Below are positions 1 to 7,106 of a DNA stretch of 39,807 nucleotides, in pieces (position 1 is the first letter of the stretch; each line of letters opens with the position of its first letter). A program made the position numbers and the translations under genes. The notes below the pieces were generated by a model. The model was not told the DNA's origin, made no database searches, and saw only the letters and a list, made by a program, of their open reading frames with translations. Location: assembly GCA_050049355.1 (NCBI GenBank), contig JASFWK010000010.1, positions 1 through 39,807 of the forward strand, read 5' to 3'. The stretch is from JASFWK01 sp050049355 (GTDB taxonomy: Bacteria > Chloroflexota > Anaerolineae > B4-G1 > DUEL01).

Positions 1-98
1 TCGAAGCATACAGCCCCTTCAGGCGCTACCCTTCGGCAGGCTCAGGCCGACGCTCGACCGGCGAACAGCTCGCCATATATCAAAGTGTCCGGTGGCTA
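1..98. repeat. Inverted-repeat copy A of a ~98-bp dispersed element
   Basis: These bases recur as the reverse complement at 26410-26506, with one substitution and one single-base indel over the whole length. The core contains CTTCGGCAGGCTCAGG, a motif type common in dispersed intergenic repeats of many environmental bacteria. The copy begins at the window edge, so its true left end cannot be seen. No transposase lies beside either copy. Confidence 0.85.
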
Positions 99-371
99 GG
101 ATCCTCATCAATCCATCGCGTGGAGTGTGCGGGCCGATGAGGACTGGAGAGCCAACCACCATCAAGCGGCGCCTGAACGTGAGGAGCCAGCAATTAAGTG
201 CCCAGCAGACCGGCCTTAGGGCGGCCCGTCCTCGAAGGCGGCGGGCTGAGAAAGAAGCCCTCGGTTGTATCCCAGAAGCCCAATCTACAGCGGTCCGCCC
301 CTTTTCGCCTCGCCCCCCTTCCGCCGTCTCTGCAAGCGCTGTGATAACAACCTCTTCACCGTTCCTCCTGA
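99..371. other. Gap with no supported gene
   Basis: This stretch lies downstream of the minus-strand operon that ends at 372. An open frame crosses it on the plus strand, but it reads as low-complexity Arg/Pro/Ser sequence without a ribosome binding site. I see no clear terminator hairpin, tRNA or repeat beyond the element at 1-98. Confidence 0.5.
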
Positions 372-575
372 CTATTCCTTCTCCTTCGTCTGTCGCACCG
401 TCACGTGGAGGTAAGCGAAGTCCCCTTGGGGCGGGATCAAATCGGCGACCTCCATCACCTCAAAACGTTCGCCGCCCAGCTCCACCATCTCTCCAAGCCG
501 CGGCGGTCTGTCCTGGTTCACGATCGCCCCTGGGTGGCTGCCACCGATGACAACGTAGCTCACCTTGTAGATCAT
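372..575 (-). CDS. Small conserved-looking protein, unknown function (67 aa)
   Basis: A 67-residue soluble protein with no signal peptide or membrane segment. It alternates short hydrophobic stretches with Gly/Pro turns (VVIGGSHPGAIVN, then GEMVELGGERFEVMEVADLI), as expected of a small beta-barrel, but I cannot name a family. The start is supported by GAGGAG about 8 bases upstream of ATG, and it follows the cyclic-nucleotide-binding gene by 12 bases, so it is probably the last gene of the operon. Composition and codon use look like real coding sequence. Confidence 0.65.
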   Translation of the reverse strand: MIYKVSYVVIGGSHPGAIVNQDRPPRLGEMVELGGERFEVMEVADLIPPQGDFAYLHVTVRQTKEKE

Positions 576-587
576 CGGTCGTCTCCT

Positions 588-1061
588 CTATTCCCCGGGT
601 ACTATCCGCAGGTTTCGGTGACGCAGCTTGAAGGAAAGGTCGCGGGCGATATTGTGCATCACGATGTAGCCGATGCGATGATCAGCTTCACAGAGGGCCC
701 AGAACTCCTCCCGTGGAATGACAAACAGTGAAGTACCATCTTCCACGGAGCGGATTGTGGCCGAGCGCACCCCTTGATCCACCAACGCCATCTCGCCGAA
801 GACTTGCCCTCGCCCCAACTGGACCACCGGAGTCAGCTCTGGCGGGCCGGAGATATCGGGAACTCCCCCGCCGGGCACTGCCACCTCCACCATTCCGGCC
901 CGAATCAGGTAGAGCTCATCCGATGGTTCTCCCTCGGTGATGACGGTCTCGCCTCCGTCGAAGGTCTCGATGTGGCCAATAGAGCGGATCTGTTGGATGT
1001 CCTCCTCCGACAGGTTCGCGAAGAGTTCGCTCTGTCTGAGCAAATCGGACACTTCATTCAT
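588..1061 (-). CDS. Stand-alone cyclic nucleotide-binding domain protein
   Basis: A 157-residue protein made almost entirely of one cNMP-binding (CAP_ED) domain. The beta-barrel hallmark is at residues ~36-56 (GGETVITEGEPSDELYLIRAG). The phosphate-binding cassette is near residue 88 (FGEMALVD, then RSAT), with the Glu and Arg expected for contacting ribose and cyclic phosphate. There is no C-terminal helix-turn-helix, so it is not a complete Crp/Fnr regulator; single-domain proteins of this type usually act as sensory partners. Its ATG overlaps the end of the carbonic anhydrase gene by 8 bases, indicating translational coupling. Ligand binding is inferred from the motif. Confidence 0.85.
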   Translation of the reverse strand: MNEVSDLLRQSELFANLSEEDIQQIRSIGHIETFDGGETVITEGEPSDELYLIRAGMVEVAVPGGGVPDISGPPELTPVVQLGRGQVFGEMALVDQGVRSATIRSVEDGTSLFVIPREEFWALCEADHRIGYIVMHNIARDLSFKLRHRNLRIVPGE

Positions 1062-1569
1062 CTGCTATCCCCTCCTCTCGCTTTCGATAAGCTTGCGCCT
1101 GTTCGGCGTACCAGACGGCCGTTTCCTGCGCCCGCCTCAGATCTTCCGTTTGCAGTTCCCGCACGACCTCCGCGGGGACTCCCAGGGCCAGCGTGCGGGG
1201 CGGGATGACGGTTCCCTCCGTCACCACTGCTCCTGCCCCGATGATCGCTTCCTTTCCCACTACGGCCCCATCGAGGACGATGGCCCCAATGCCGACTAGG
1301 GCCCCATCTTCGATCGTGGCCCCGTGAAGCACCGCCCGGTGCCCCACGGTTATCCACGCCCCCAGCCGGCAGGGTTGGCCCTGGTCTGTGTGAATCAGCG
1401 TCAGATCCTGCACATTTGTCCGCGGACCCACGACGATGGGTGCTTCCTCTGCCCGTAGTACACAACCGAACCAGACGCTGGCTTCCTCCTCCACGACGAC
1501 GTTCCCGATCACGGTGGCCGTGCGGGCGACGTAGGCTTTGGGATGGATGCGGGGTTTCCTCATTGGCAT
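1054..1569 (-). CDS. Gamma-class carbonic anhydrase family protein
   Basis: A 171-residue left-handed beta-helix protein with hexapeptide repeats (for example VIGNVV, ALVGIGAIVLDGAVVG). The zinc/iron-site pattern of gamma carbonic anhydrases is present: NVQDLTLIH supplies one His, and VGHRAVLHG supplies two His five residues apart. The family interconverts CO2 and bicarbonate as a cytoplasmic homotrimer, though many members have unproven activity. The frame stays open further upstream, but homology begins at MPMRKPRIHPKAYV; I chose ATG at 1569, with GAAAGG before it, and 1563 is the alternative. Its place behind CoA-thioester genes may link it to carboxylation or decarboxylation chemistry (inference). 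A hexapeptide acyltransferase is a less likely alternative. Confidence 0.88.
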   Translation of the reverse strand: MPMRKPRIHPKAYVARTATVIGNVVVEEEASVWFGCVLRAEEAPIVVGPRTNVQDLTLIHTDQGQPCRLGAWITVGHRAVLHGATIEDGALVGIGAIVLDGAVVGKEAIIGAGAVVTEGTVIPPRTLALGVPAEVVRELQTEDLRRAQETAVWYAEQAQAYRKREEGIADE

Positions 1570-1583
1570 GCGTGGACCTTTCT

Positions 1584-1826
1584 CTACGGGTCGATCTTCT
1601 GCGAGACTCGGGCTTCGTCGACGGCAGTGCGGATTTCCTCTTCGTGCAGCTCGCGCGCGGTGTATAAAGGGTTGAGAGGGACAATTGTCACCCCGGCCTT
1701 CAGAAGACCGTAGTAGGCGATCACAAACTGAGGGGAATTGGGCAAGAGGAGCGCCACTCGATCTTCCTTCTGGATCCCCAGGCTCCGAATACCGATAGTC
1801 GATATGGCGAGAAACTCCCTTATCAT
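1584..1826 (-). pseudogene. N-terminal remnant of an AMP-forming acyl-CoA ligase
   Basis: The 80-residue frame matches only the early part of long-chain acyl-CoA synthetases: GIQKEDRVALLLPNSPQFVI, then AYYGLLKAGVTIVPLNPLYT and REL. Real enzymes run to 500-560 residues with the P-loop-like YTSGTTG motif and a C-terminal swivel domain, all absent here. A TGA lies in frame seven codons before the first ATG, there is no convincing ribosome site, and the sequence loses resemblance after RELHEE. It lies between the activase and carbonic anhydrase genes, so it is most likely what remains of a ligase that once fed a CoA thioester to the reductase/dehydratase. Production of a stable peptide is doubtful. 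Confidence 0.75.
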
Positions 1827-1843
1827 AGGGCCTCAGCCAGCGC

Positions 1844-2653
1844 TCACCCACAGATACCACCTCCTGGCGACTGGCCGTCCTCAACCTCCAGGGCGAAGAG
1901 GGCCGCCCCGTAGGCGCCCATAAGCTGGGGATGGCGAGGGAGGACCACTTCCTCGCCGGTCTCTTCCTGCAGCATGGAACGGACGGCTGGGTTCTGCACC
2001 ACGCCGCCGGAGAGCATGAGAGGGCGCACCAGGCCGACCGTTCGGATCATGGCGATGATGCGCTTGATGAGGGAACGGTGGAGCCCGCGGAGGATAGATG
2101 CCACGGGGACCCCGTGCGCGATCAGGGAGATCACCTCCGACTCGGCGAAGACGGTGCAGGTGCTGGAGATCGAGGCCTCCTCCGAGGTCGACAGGGCAAC
2201 CTCCCCCACGCGATCCAACGGCACGCCCAGGCGGCTGGCGGTGTTCTCGAGAAAGCGCCCCGTCCCGGCCGCGCATTTGTCGTTCATCACAAAGTCCACG
2301 ACGCTTCCGTCTGCGCTGATGCCTATGACCTTACTATCCTGGCCGCCGATGTCCACCAGCGTCCCCCCGTGGCGGAGCTCGCGGTAGATCCCCTTGGCAT
2401 GGCAGGTGATCTCCGTCACCTGACGGGCGGCCTGACGGACCAGATTTCGTCCGTAACCTGTCGCCACCAGCGGAACGTCGTCGCTTGAGCGGGGCGTCTC
2501 TTGGGCTCGCTCCAGAAAGCGCCTCACCTGATCCTCCACGCGCGGGTCGGTCGGCTCCAACAGATGCCAAGCCATCTCCCCCTGCGCGTCGATGCCCACG
2601 ATCTTGGCCGTGGCGGAGCCCACGTCAATCCCTAGAGCTATGATCGCAGACAC
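1844..2653 (-). CDS. CoA-substrate-specific enzyme activase (BadF/BadG/BcrA/BcrD/HgdC family)
   Basis: A 269-residue ASKHA-fold ATPase. These proteins carry one [4Fe-4S] cluster at the interface of a homodimer and use ATP to push an electron at very low potential into the partner dehydratase or reductase. Visible signatures are the N-terminal phosphate loop GIDVGSATAKIVGID, the first cluster cysteine in MNDKCAAGTGRFLE, the second in SSTCTVFAESEV, and the adenosine motif LSGGVVQNPAV. The length fits a single-subunit HgdC-type activator. The gene follows the 443-residue subunit by a single base, so it is in the same operon and very probably activates that complex. Confidence 0.93.
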   Translation of the reverse strand: MSAIIALGIDVGSATAKIVGIDAQGEMAWHLLEPTDPRVEDQVRRFLERAQETPRSSDDVPLVATGYGRNLVRQAARQVTEITCHAKGIYRELRHGGTLVDIGGQDSKVIGISADGSVVDFVMNDKCAAGTGRFLENTASRLGVPLDRVGEVALSTSEEASISSTCTVFAESEVISLIAHGVPVASILRGLHRSLIKRIIAMIRTVGLVRPLMLSGGVVQNPAVRSMLQEETGEEVVLPRHPQLMGAYGAALFALEVEDGQSPGGGICG

Positions 2654-2654
2654 G

Positions 2655-3986
2655 CTATACCTCCAGCATCTCCATGAACGCGGCCAACCGGTTAGCGACC
2701 TGTTCCTCTGAGAAAGAGCGAGGATCGTTGTGATCTGCCTCCAGCAGCAGGGCGGGCAGGCTGCATTCCTGAATCAATCGGTCCCGCTGATCCATCTGGC
2801 CGATGGAATAGGGCTTGCACGAACGATCCGAATGGAGAATGACGCCATCCAGCTGGTATTCGCTGATCATCCGCCTCATTGTCGCCAGTTTGTCCCCTGT
2901 CCCTCGGTTGAGGATTGGGTAGATGTACGTGCGGGCCATCGACTCGAAAGGCCGTTCCGGATCCACCAGGTCGGCCAGCTCTCCCCAGGCGTTGGTGTAG
3001 GTGGAAGCTACGATAACGACGCCGCGCCGGCCCAGAAACTCGGCCAGGTATCGCAGCCGGTACCAGATGGGGAGGTTGTCCCACAGCAGTCGTTTTCTCT
3101 CCTCCTGAACGACCCCGACCCCCTGGTCGATGCGTTGATCGATCTCCTTGAGCATGGCGGCGTAGAAGTCCACCGTGGCCCCAGCACCGCGCATCTCCAC
3201 GATGGGGGCCATCTGGATGAACTGATCGAAGACGGATATGGGCGCCGGGCGGTGTTTGTTGCGTTTCAGTACCTCCATCCACAGCTGGGTGGCCGTGCGG
3301 CTCAATCTGGCGGTCTCCCTGAGCTTTCGTTCGTCTAACGACCTCCCTGCCACCTCCTCAGCTACAGGTACCGCCTCCTCCAGCTGCCGCTTGACGAAGG
3401 CGACGCCGTGGTCGGTGACCTCCGTATAGATGAAAGGGGTGTCGATCAGAATGAGGGGAACCTTGAGCTGATGGGCCAGCACGCGGTACCAGTGGAGGAC
3501 TGTCTGACAGATGTTAGTGCAGGCCAGAAGGAGGTCTGGCCTGGGAAGCCTTCCCACGGGGGTCTTCCCCGAGAGCAAGGCCCCGATGTCTGTGCGGGCG
3601 TAGGAGCAGATGTCACGGGAGTAACCGGCATTCTCGGCTTCGGAAGCGATGTCCACCACGACCCGGGCCGTCCCGCATAGGGCTCCGTGATTCTCGGGAT
3701 AGAGGATGTAGAAGCCAAGGGCCTTCAAGAGCTCCACCGGCGCCCCCGAGGTGACCCAGGCTACTCTGCGCTGCAGGTTGGCGTAGCGACCCTCCAGATA
3801 GTGGCGTGCGATCAGTTCCTTGGTCCGCGAGGAGATCTTCAGCGGCGGTGTGAGGATTTCGCTCTTCCAGTGGGAGCCGGTCTTCGCATGCAGTTCCGTC
3901 TGCCAGCGCCGCAATCGAAGGACCAGCCGGCCAAGAAGGCTGACGTTCCAATGATAGCGAAGGAGCTTAGTGATGCTCATTGGCAT
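2655..3986 (-). CDS. 2-hydroxyacyl-CoA dehydratase / benzoyl-CoA reductase subunit, BcrB-like
   Basis: A 443-residue subunit of the HgdB/FldB/BcrB superfamily, which holds a [4Fe-4S] cluster and performs radical dehydration of 2-hydroxyacyl-CoA or two-electron reduction of aromatic acyl-CoA. Likely cluster cysteines are in DICSYARTDIGAL, LACTNICQT and DRSCKPYSIGQMDQR; the last motif and the length favour the BcrB branch. No strong Shine-Dalgarno precedes ATG 3986; ATG 3978 is an alternative start. It forms a pair with the shorter paralogue at 4102-5190 and is followed directly by the activase. The substrate cannot be told from sequence; an aromatic or short-chain 2-hydroxyacyl-CoA are both possible. 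Confidence 0.88.
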   Translation of the reverse strand: MPMSITKLLRYHWNVSLLGRLVLRLRRWQTELHAKTGSHWKSEILTPPLKISSRTKELIARHYLEGRYANLQRRVAWVTSGAPVELLKALGFYILYPENHGALCGTARVVVDIASEAENAGYSRDICSYARTDIGALLSGKTPVGRLPRPDLLLACTNICQTVLHWYRVLAHQLKVPLILIDTPFIYTEVTDHGVAFVKRQLEEAVPVAEEVAGRSLDERKLRETARLSRTATQLWMEVLKRNKHRPAPISVFDQFIQMAPIVEMRGAGATVDFYAAMLKEIDQRIDQGVGVVQEERKRLLWDNLPIWYRLRYLAEFLGRRGVVIVASTYTNAWGELADLVDPERPFESMARTYIYPILNRGTGDKLATMRRMISEYQLDGVILHSDRSCKPYSIGQMDQRDRLIQECSLPALLLEADHNDPRSFSEEQVANRLAAFMEMLEV

Positions 3987-4101
3987 GGGCCACGTCTATG
4001 TGCGAGCGATCGGGGAAGATGACAGCAGAGAGCTCGCAGAAGCTGCCAGAGACTCAGGCCTTCTTCGCGTCTCGGAGGCGAGTACAGAACCCAGATTCCA
4101 C

Positions 4102-5190
4102 TCATCGGATCATCTCCAAGAACGCTTCAAGCCGTGTCAGGATTCGATGCGAAAGGGGATCGCCGATATCTACCTCCACAACCACTGAAGGGATTCCCGA
4201 GTCCTGGAGTTCCCTCCGCAAGGCCGGGATATCGAAGAGTTCAGGCTCGCAGAACTTGACGTCGTAGAAGATCACTCCCTTTGCGCCGAACGTCCGCACC
4301 AGGTCCAGGAGGTGTTCAGTGCGATCGTGAATGGAGCTGGCACGGGTGGAGTCCGGCGGCGCCTGGAGTATTCTCTCCGCCATACGCCGGAAGGGGTTCA
4401 CACTTCTGCCGCGAGGATAGAGCCGGCGACCACAAGAGGCGAGATCATCGGCGACGACCGCCCCGCCCATCTCGGTGATGGCCTCCAGCAAGGCCATAGG
4501 CTCGGGGACGATGCCCGAAATCAGGATGGGCACGCCGTCCCTTCTGGTCTCGGCGGACTGCCCAGCCGCGCCTTGGGCCAACTCAGCGAACATCTCGGCG
4601 GGAAGGTACTCCCGGCTGCGGACCAAGCGATAGAAAGCCGCATCGGTCAGGGGAAGCCTCTCTCGGCTGCCGTGGAGGTCGGAGAGGAGTTGATCTGCCT
4701 CCTCTTCCCGGTGTATGCTCTCCAAGAGATCGGCTTCGGAGGGGCCGCGGCCGGTCTTCGTGGTCAGCTGGCGATAGAGGTCGCGGAACTCGTCGGCGAG
4801 GAAGTCTATGTCGCTCTCCCGCTCTCCGCGTGGTATGTAGATGGGGAAGACTGGCTGGTCGGGGTTGACGAAGTCGATCAGAAGGCTGCCCAGGCCCTGC
4901 AGGGAATCGCACGCGTGGGGGACGATGAGGAAATCGGCGACATCCAATCCGCCCGTCTGCAGGAAGGAGAGCGCGTTCCGAACAATAGAGCAGACGTAGG
5001 GCTGAAGGTGGGCGGCCCCATAGCTGGCATCCACCTTCGGTGGCCCCCATATCTCGACAGGGAGGATGTCGAAAGCGCGCAGGAGACCACGGGGATAGTG
5101 GATTGGGAGAACCGCCGCTACGAACCCTCCCCCCTCCTTGTGGTCACTGATGACCTCTAGACGGCGGGGGATGGCCGAAGGGGTCTCCAT
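4102..5190 (-). CDS. 2-hydroxyacyl-CoA dehydratase / benzoyl-CoA reductase subunit, BcrC-like
   Basis: A 362-residue paralogue of the next gene, matching the smaller (BcrC/HgdB-type) subunit. Candidate cluster cysteines are in PYVCSIVRNALS, VPHACDSLQG and DVKFCEPELF, at the spacing usual for this fold. The C-terminus (RLEAFLEMI) ends like its partner (RLAAFMEML), as expected for subunits of common origin. The frame stays open further upstream, but ATG 5190 has GGAGG seven bases before it and starts where homology begins. A possible minus-strand -10 (TAGAAT, 5300-5305) with a weak -35 lies upstream, so this is probably the first gene of the operon running to 372. Confidence 0.85.
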   Translation of the reverse strand: METPSAIPRRLEVISDHKEGGGFVAAVLPIHYPRGLLRAFDILPVEIWGPPKVDASYGAAHLQPYVCSIVRNALSFLQTGGLDVADFLIVPHACDSLQGLGSLLIDFVNPDQPVFPIYIPRGERESDIDFLADEFRDLYRQLTTKTGRGPSEADLLESIHREEEADQLLSDLHGSRERLPLTDAAFYRLVRSREYLPAEMFAELAQGAAGQSAETRRDGVPILISGIVPEPMALLEAITEMGGAVVADDLASCGRRLYPRGRSVNPFRRMAERILQAPPDSTRASSIHDRTEHLLDLVRTFGAKGVIFYDVKFCEPELFDIPALRRELQDSGIPSVVVEVDIGDPLSHRILTRLEAFLEMIR

Positions 5191-5376
5191 AGGGCGCCTC
5201 CTGCCTCTGCTGGTGTGCAGCCGTGGGTTGACTAGCGAACGCCCTGGCGCGGTGCCTGGTCCAACCCAGCGTGGCGAGTGCATGTGAATCCTGAGAATAA
5301 TTCTAGCATGAAAAGGGGGCCGAGGGAAGCAGCGTGCGAAGGAATTGTCGAGGGATTTCACTCAATGTCCATCTCG

Positions 5377-5410
5377 TCTTCACGGAATCTTCATCTTCCT
5401 GAAGTATACT
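5377..5410 (+). promoter_or_regulatory. Promoter with candidate response-regulator box
   Basis: A TATACT -10 hexamer lies at 5405-5410, but nothing resembling a -35 sits 17 bases upstream. In its place are direct repeats TCTTCA at 5377-5382 and 5388-5393, an 11-base period, plus a related TCTTCC at 5394-5399. OmpR/PhoB-type regulators bind such repeats in place of a good -35. The regulator gene is next downstream, and its own upstream region shares AGTATACTC (5403-5411 and 6381-6389). Regulation by that regulator is inference. Confidence 0.5.
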
Positions 5411-5443
5411 CTGGGCACAAAATTACACACAGGAGGTGTAAAG

Positions 5444-6310
5444 ATGCTAAGACGCAAAGGTTTAGTCGTAACGTTGGCAGCGCTGGGGGTGTTGGCCGCT
5501 CTGCTCGGATCGGCGGAGGTGGCCAGCGCTCAGGGTCCCTGGCCGCCCTTTGAGGGCTTTCCTTTCCGCGGCAGGGGGCTCTGGGGTCCAGGTGGCCGAA
5601 TGCATGGCTGGGGAATGCGTGGTTTCTCCCTGGTGGACGCAGCGGCCGAGGTGACTGGCCTGACGGCGGAAGAGGTCATCACCGCCCTGGAGGAGGGCCA
5701 GACCTTCGCCGAGATCGCTGAAGCGGAGGGCGTAGATCCCCAAACGATCGCGGATGCCTTTCTGGCGGAGCGTGAGGCGGCGCTAGAGGAGGCTGTGGCG
5801 GATGGCCGACTGACTGAGGAGCAGGCGGATCTGATGCTGGAGCAGATGGCTGAGCACGTCTCTGAGCAGCTGGAGGAGTCGTGGATGCCGCGCTCCTTCG
5901 GCGATGGCTTGGTGGCTCCGAGGCGCTGGGGAAAACGCGGTTTCTCCCTGGTGGACGCAGCGGCCGAGGTGACTGGCCTGACGGCGGAAGAGGTCATCAC
6001 CGCCCTGCAGGAGGGGGAGACCTTCGCCGAGATCGCTGAAGCGGAGGGCGTAGATCCCCAGGCGATCGCGGATGCCTTTCTGGCGGAGCGTGAGGCGGCG
6101 CTAGAGGAGGCTGTGGCCGACGACCGGCTGACCGAGGAGCAGGCGGATCGGATGCTGGAGCAGATGACTGAGCACGTCTCCGAGCGCCTGGAGGAATCGT
6201 GGATGCCGCACTCCTTCGGTGGTGGTCGGATGGGACCGCCGATGGGCGGCTGTGGAGGCTGGGCCCAGCCGCGGTCCGGCTTTGGCCCTCGCTTCTCCCC
6301 ACGCTGGTAA
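5444..6310 (+). CDS. Secreted protein with two duplicated alpha-helical units
   Basis: A 288-residue exported protein. A signal peptide (RRKG, hydrophobic core, AEVASAQ) should be cut near residue 30. Two nearly identical units follow, at about residues 60-150 and 166-256, offset by 106 residues, each reading GFSLVDAAAEVTGLTAEEV and later LTEEQAD and MLEQM. This acidic helical pattern resembles secreted DUF2680/YckD-like proteins; the match is from memory and tentative. Linkers and tail are rich in Gly, Arg, Met and Trp, with two cysteines or fewer. AGGAGG lies just before ATG 5444, which fixes the start. The two-component system follows directly, so this may be its target or accessory factor. 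Confidence 0.85.
   Translation: MLRRKGLVVTLAALGVLAALLGSAEVASAQGPWPPFEGFPFRGRGLWGPGGRMHGWGMRGFSLVDAAAEVTGLTAEEVITALEEGQTFAEIAEAEGVDPQTIADAFLAEREAALEEAVADGRLTEEQADLMLEQMAEHVSEQLEESWMPRSFGDGLVAPRRWGKRGFSLVDAAAEVTGLTAEEVITALQEGETFAEIAEAEGVDPQAIADAFLAEREAALEEAVADDRLTEEQADRMLEQMTEHVSERLEESWMPHSFGGGRMGPPMGGCGGWAQPRSGFGPRFSPRW
5609..6217 (+). repeat. Tandem direct duplication, 318-bp offset, inside the secreted-protein gene
   Basis: Bases from about 5609-5900 recur at about 5927-6217 with few differences, many silent. For example GGTTTCTCCC occurs at 5621 and 5939. The near identity at third codon positions points to a recent duplication or ongoing gene conversion. Confidence 0.85.
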
Positions 6311-6330
6311 ACGATCGATCCCTGCTGGTC

Positions 6331-6366
6331 GTAGGGGCGGCGTGCCACGTCGCCCCTACTTCCGTT
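6331..6366 (+). terminator. Hairpin with T-rich tail; also a member of a dispersed GTAGGGGCG repeat family
   Basis: GTAGGGGCG (6331-6339) pairs perfectly with CGCCCCTAC (6351-6359), closing an 11-base loop, and is followed by TTCCGTTTT. It lies 20 bases after the secreted-protein stop, so it may reduce transcription into the regulator gene. The same outer arms occur widely as dispersed repeats in environmental genomes, and a related copy is at 24049-24092. Confidence 0.5.
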
Positions 6367-6407
6367 TTCTCCTCGTTGAGAGTATACTCGTTATGCGGGG
6401 GGTACTC

Positions 6408-7106
6408 ATGTCTCAGACCATCCTGGTCGTAGACGACGAGGTTGAGATCGTGCGGCTGATGCGGGCCTACTTGGAGGAGGCCGGTTTCCGCGTGGTGACC
6501 GCCTCCGATGGCGAACAGGCGCTTAATGTCGCCCGCCAGGAAAAGCCCGACCTGGTGGTGCTCGATATCCTCATGCCCCGCATGGACGGGCTGGAGTTCA
6601 CCCGCCGGATCCGCCGTGAGCGGGATCTCCCCATTGTCATGCTCACCGCCCGCGCCGAGGAGACCGACCGGATTGTAGGTCTCGAATTAGGCGCGGATGA
6701 CTACGTCACCAAGCCCTTCAGCCCACGTGAGGTGGTTGCTCGGGTCCGCGCCGTTCTGCGGCGGGCCCAGACCCCACCAGAACCGCGGCAGGTGCTGCGT
6801 GTCGGTCCGATCACGCTGGACCGATCTGCCCACACGGTGACGGTGTCGAGCACGCCGGTGGACTTGACCCCCACCGAGTTCGACATTCTGTTGACGTTGA
6901 TGACCACGCCGGGTCGCGTCTTCACCCGTGCCGAGATCCTGGAGGCAGTGCAAGGAGTCGCCTTCGAATCCTATGAGCGGACAGTGGATGTCCACATCAA
7001 GAACTTGCGGCATAAGCTGGAGGCGGATTCCGCTCATCCGGTTTTCATCCTCACCGTGCGCGGGGTGGGATACCGCCTTAACCCAGAGCCCGGGGATGAT
7101 CGATGA
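6408..7106 (+). CDS. OmpR/PhoB-family response regulator
   Basis: A 232-residue two-domain regulator. The receiver domain (about 1-118) has the acidic pair in ILVVDDE, the phospho-acceptor Asp53 in VVLDILMP, Thr80 in MLTAR and Lys102 in VTKPFSP. The C-terminal winged helix (about 135-230) ends in the usual DVHIKNLRHKL and TVRGVGYRL motifs. ATG 6408 is preferred because GGGGGG sits just before it and homology begins there; ATG 6393 is also possible. A TATACT -10 (6383-6388) gives it its own promoter. It overlaps the kinase gene by four bases (ATGA), so the two are translated together. Confidence 0.95.
   Translation: MSQTILVVDDEVEIVRLMRAYLEEAGFRVVTASDGEQALNVARQEKPDLVVLDILMPRMDGLEFTRRIRRERDLPIVMLTARAEETDRIVGLELGADDYVTKPFSPREVVARVRAVLRRAQTPPEPRQVLRVGPITLDRSAHTVTVSSTPVDLTPTEFDILLTLMTTPGRVFTRAEILEAVQGVAFESYERTVDVHIKNLRHKLEADSAHPVFILTVRGVGYRLNPEPGDDR

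Noticed and set aside
92..550. Long open frame on the plus strand opposite the first two minus-strand genes
   Set aside because: Arg/Pro/Ser-rich, no ribosome site, and its 3' part overlaps a better-supported gene on the other strand.
5530..6348. 272-codon minus-strand open frame opposite the secreted duplicated protein
   Set aside because: A mirror of a codon-biased repeat gene; Ser/Ala/Arg monotony and no start signals.
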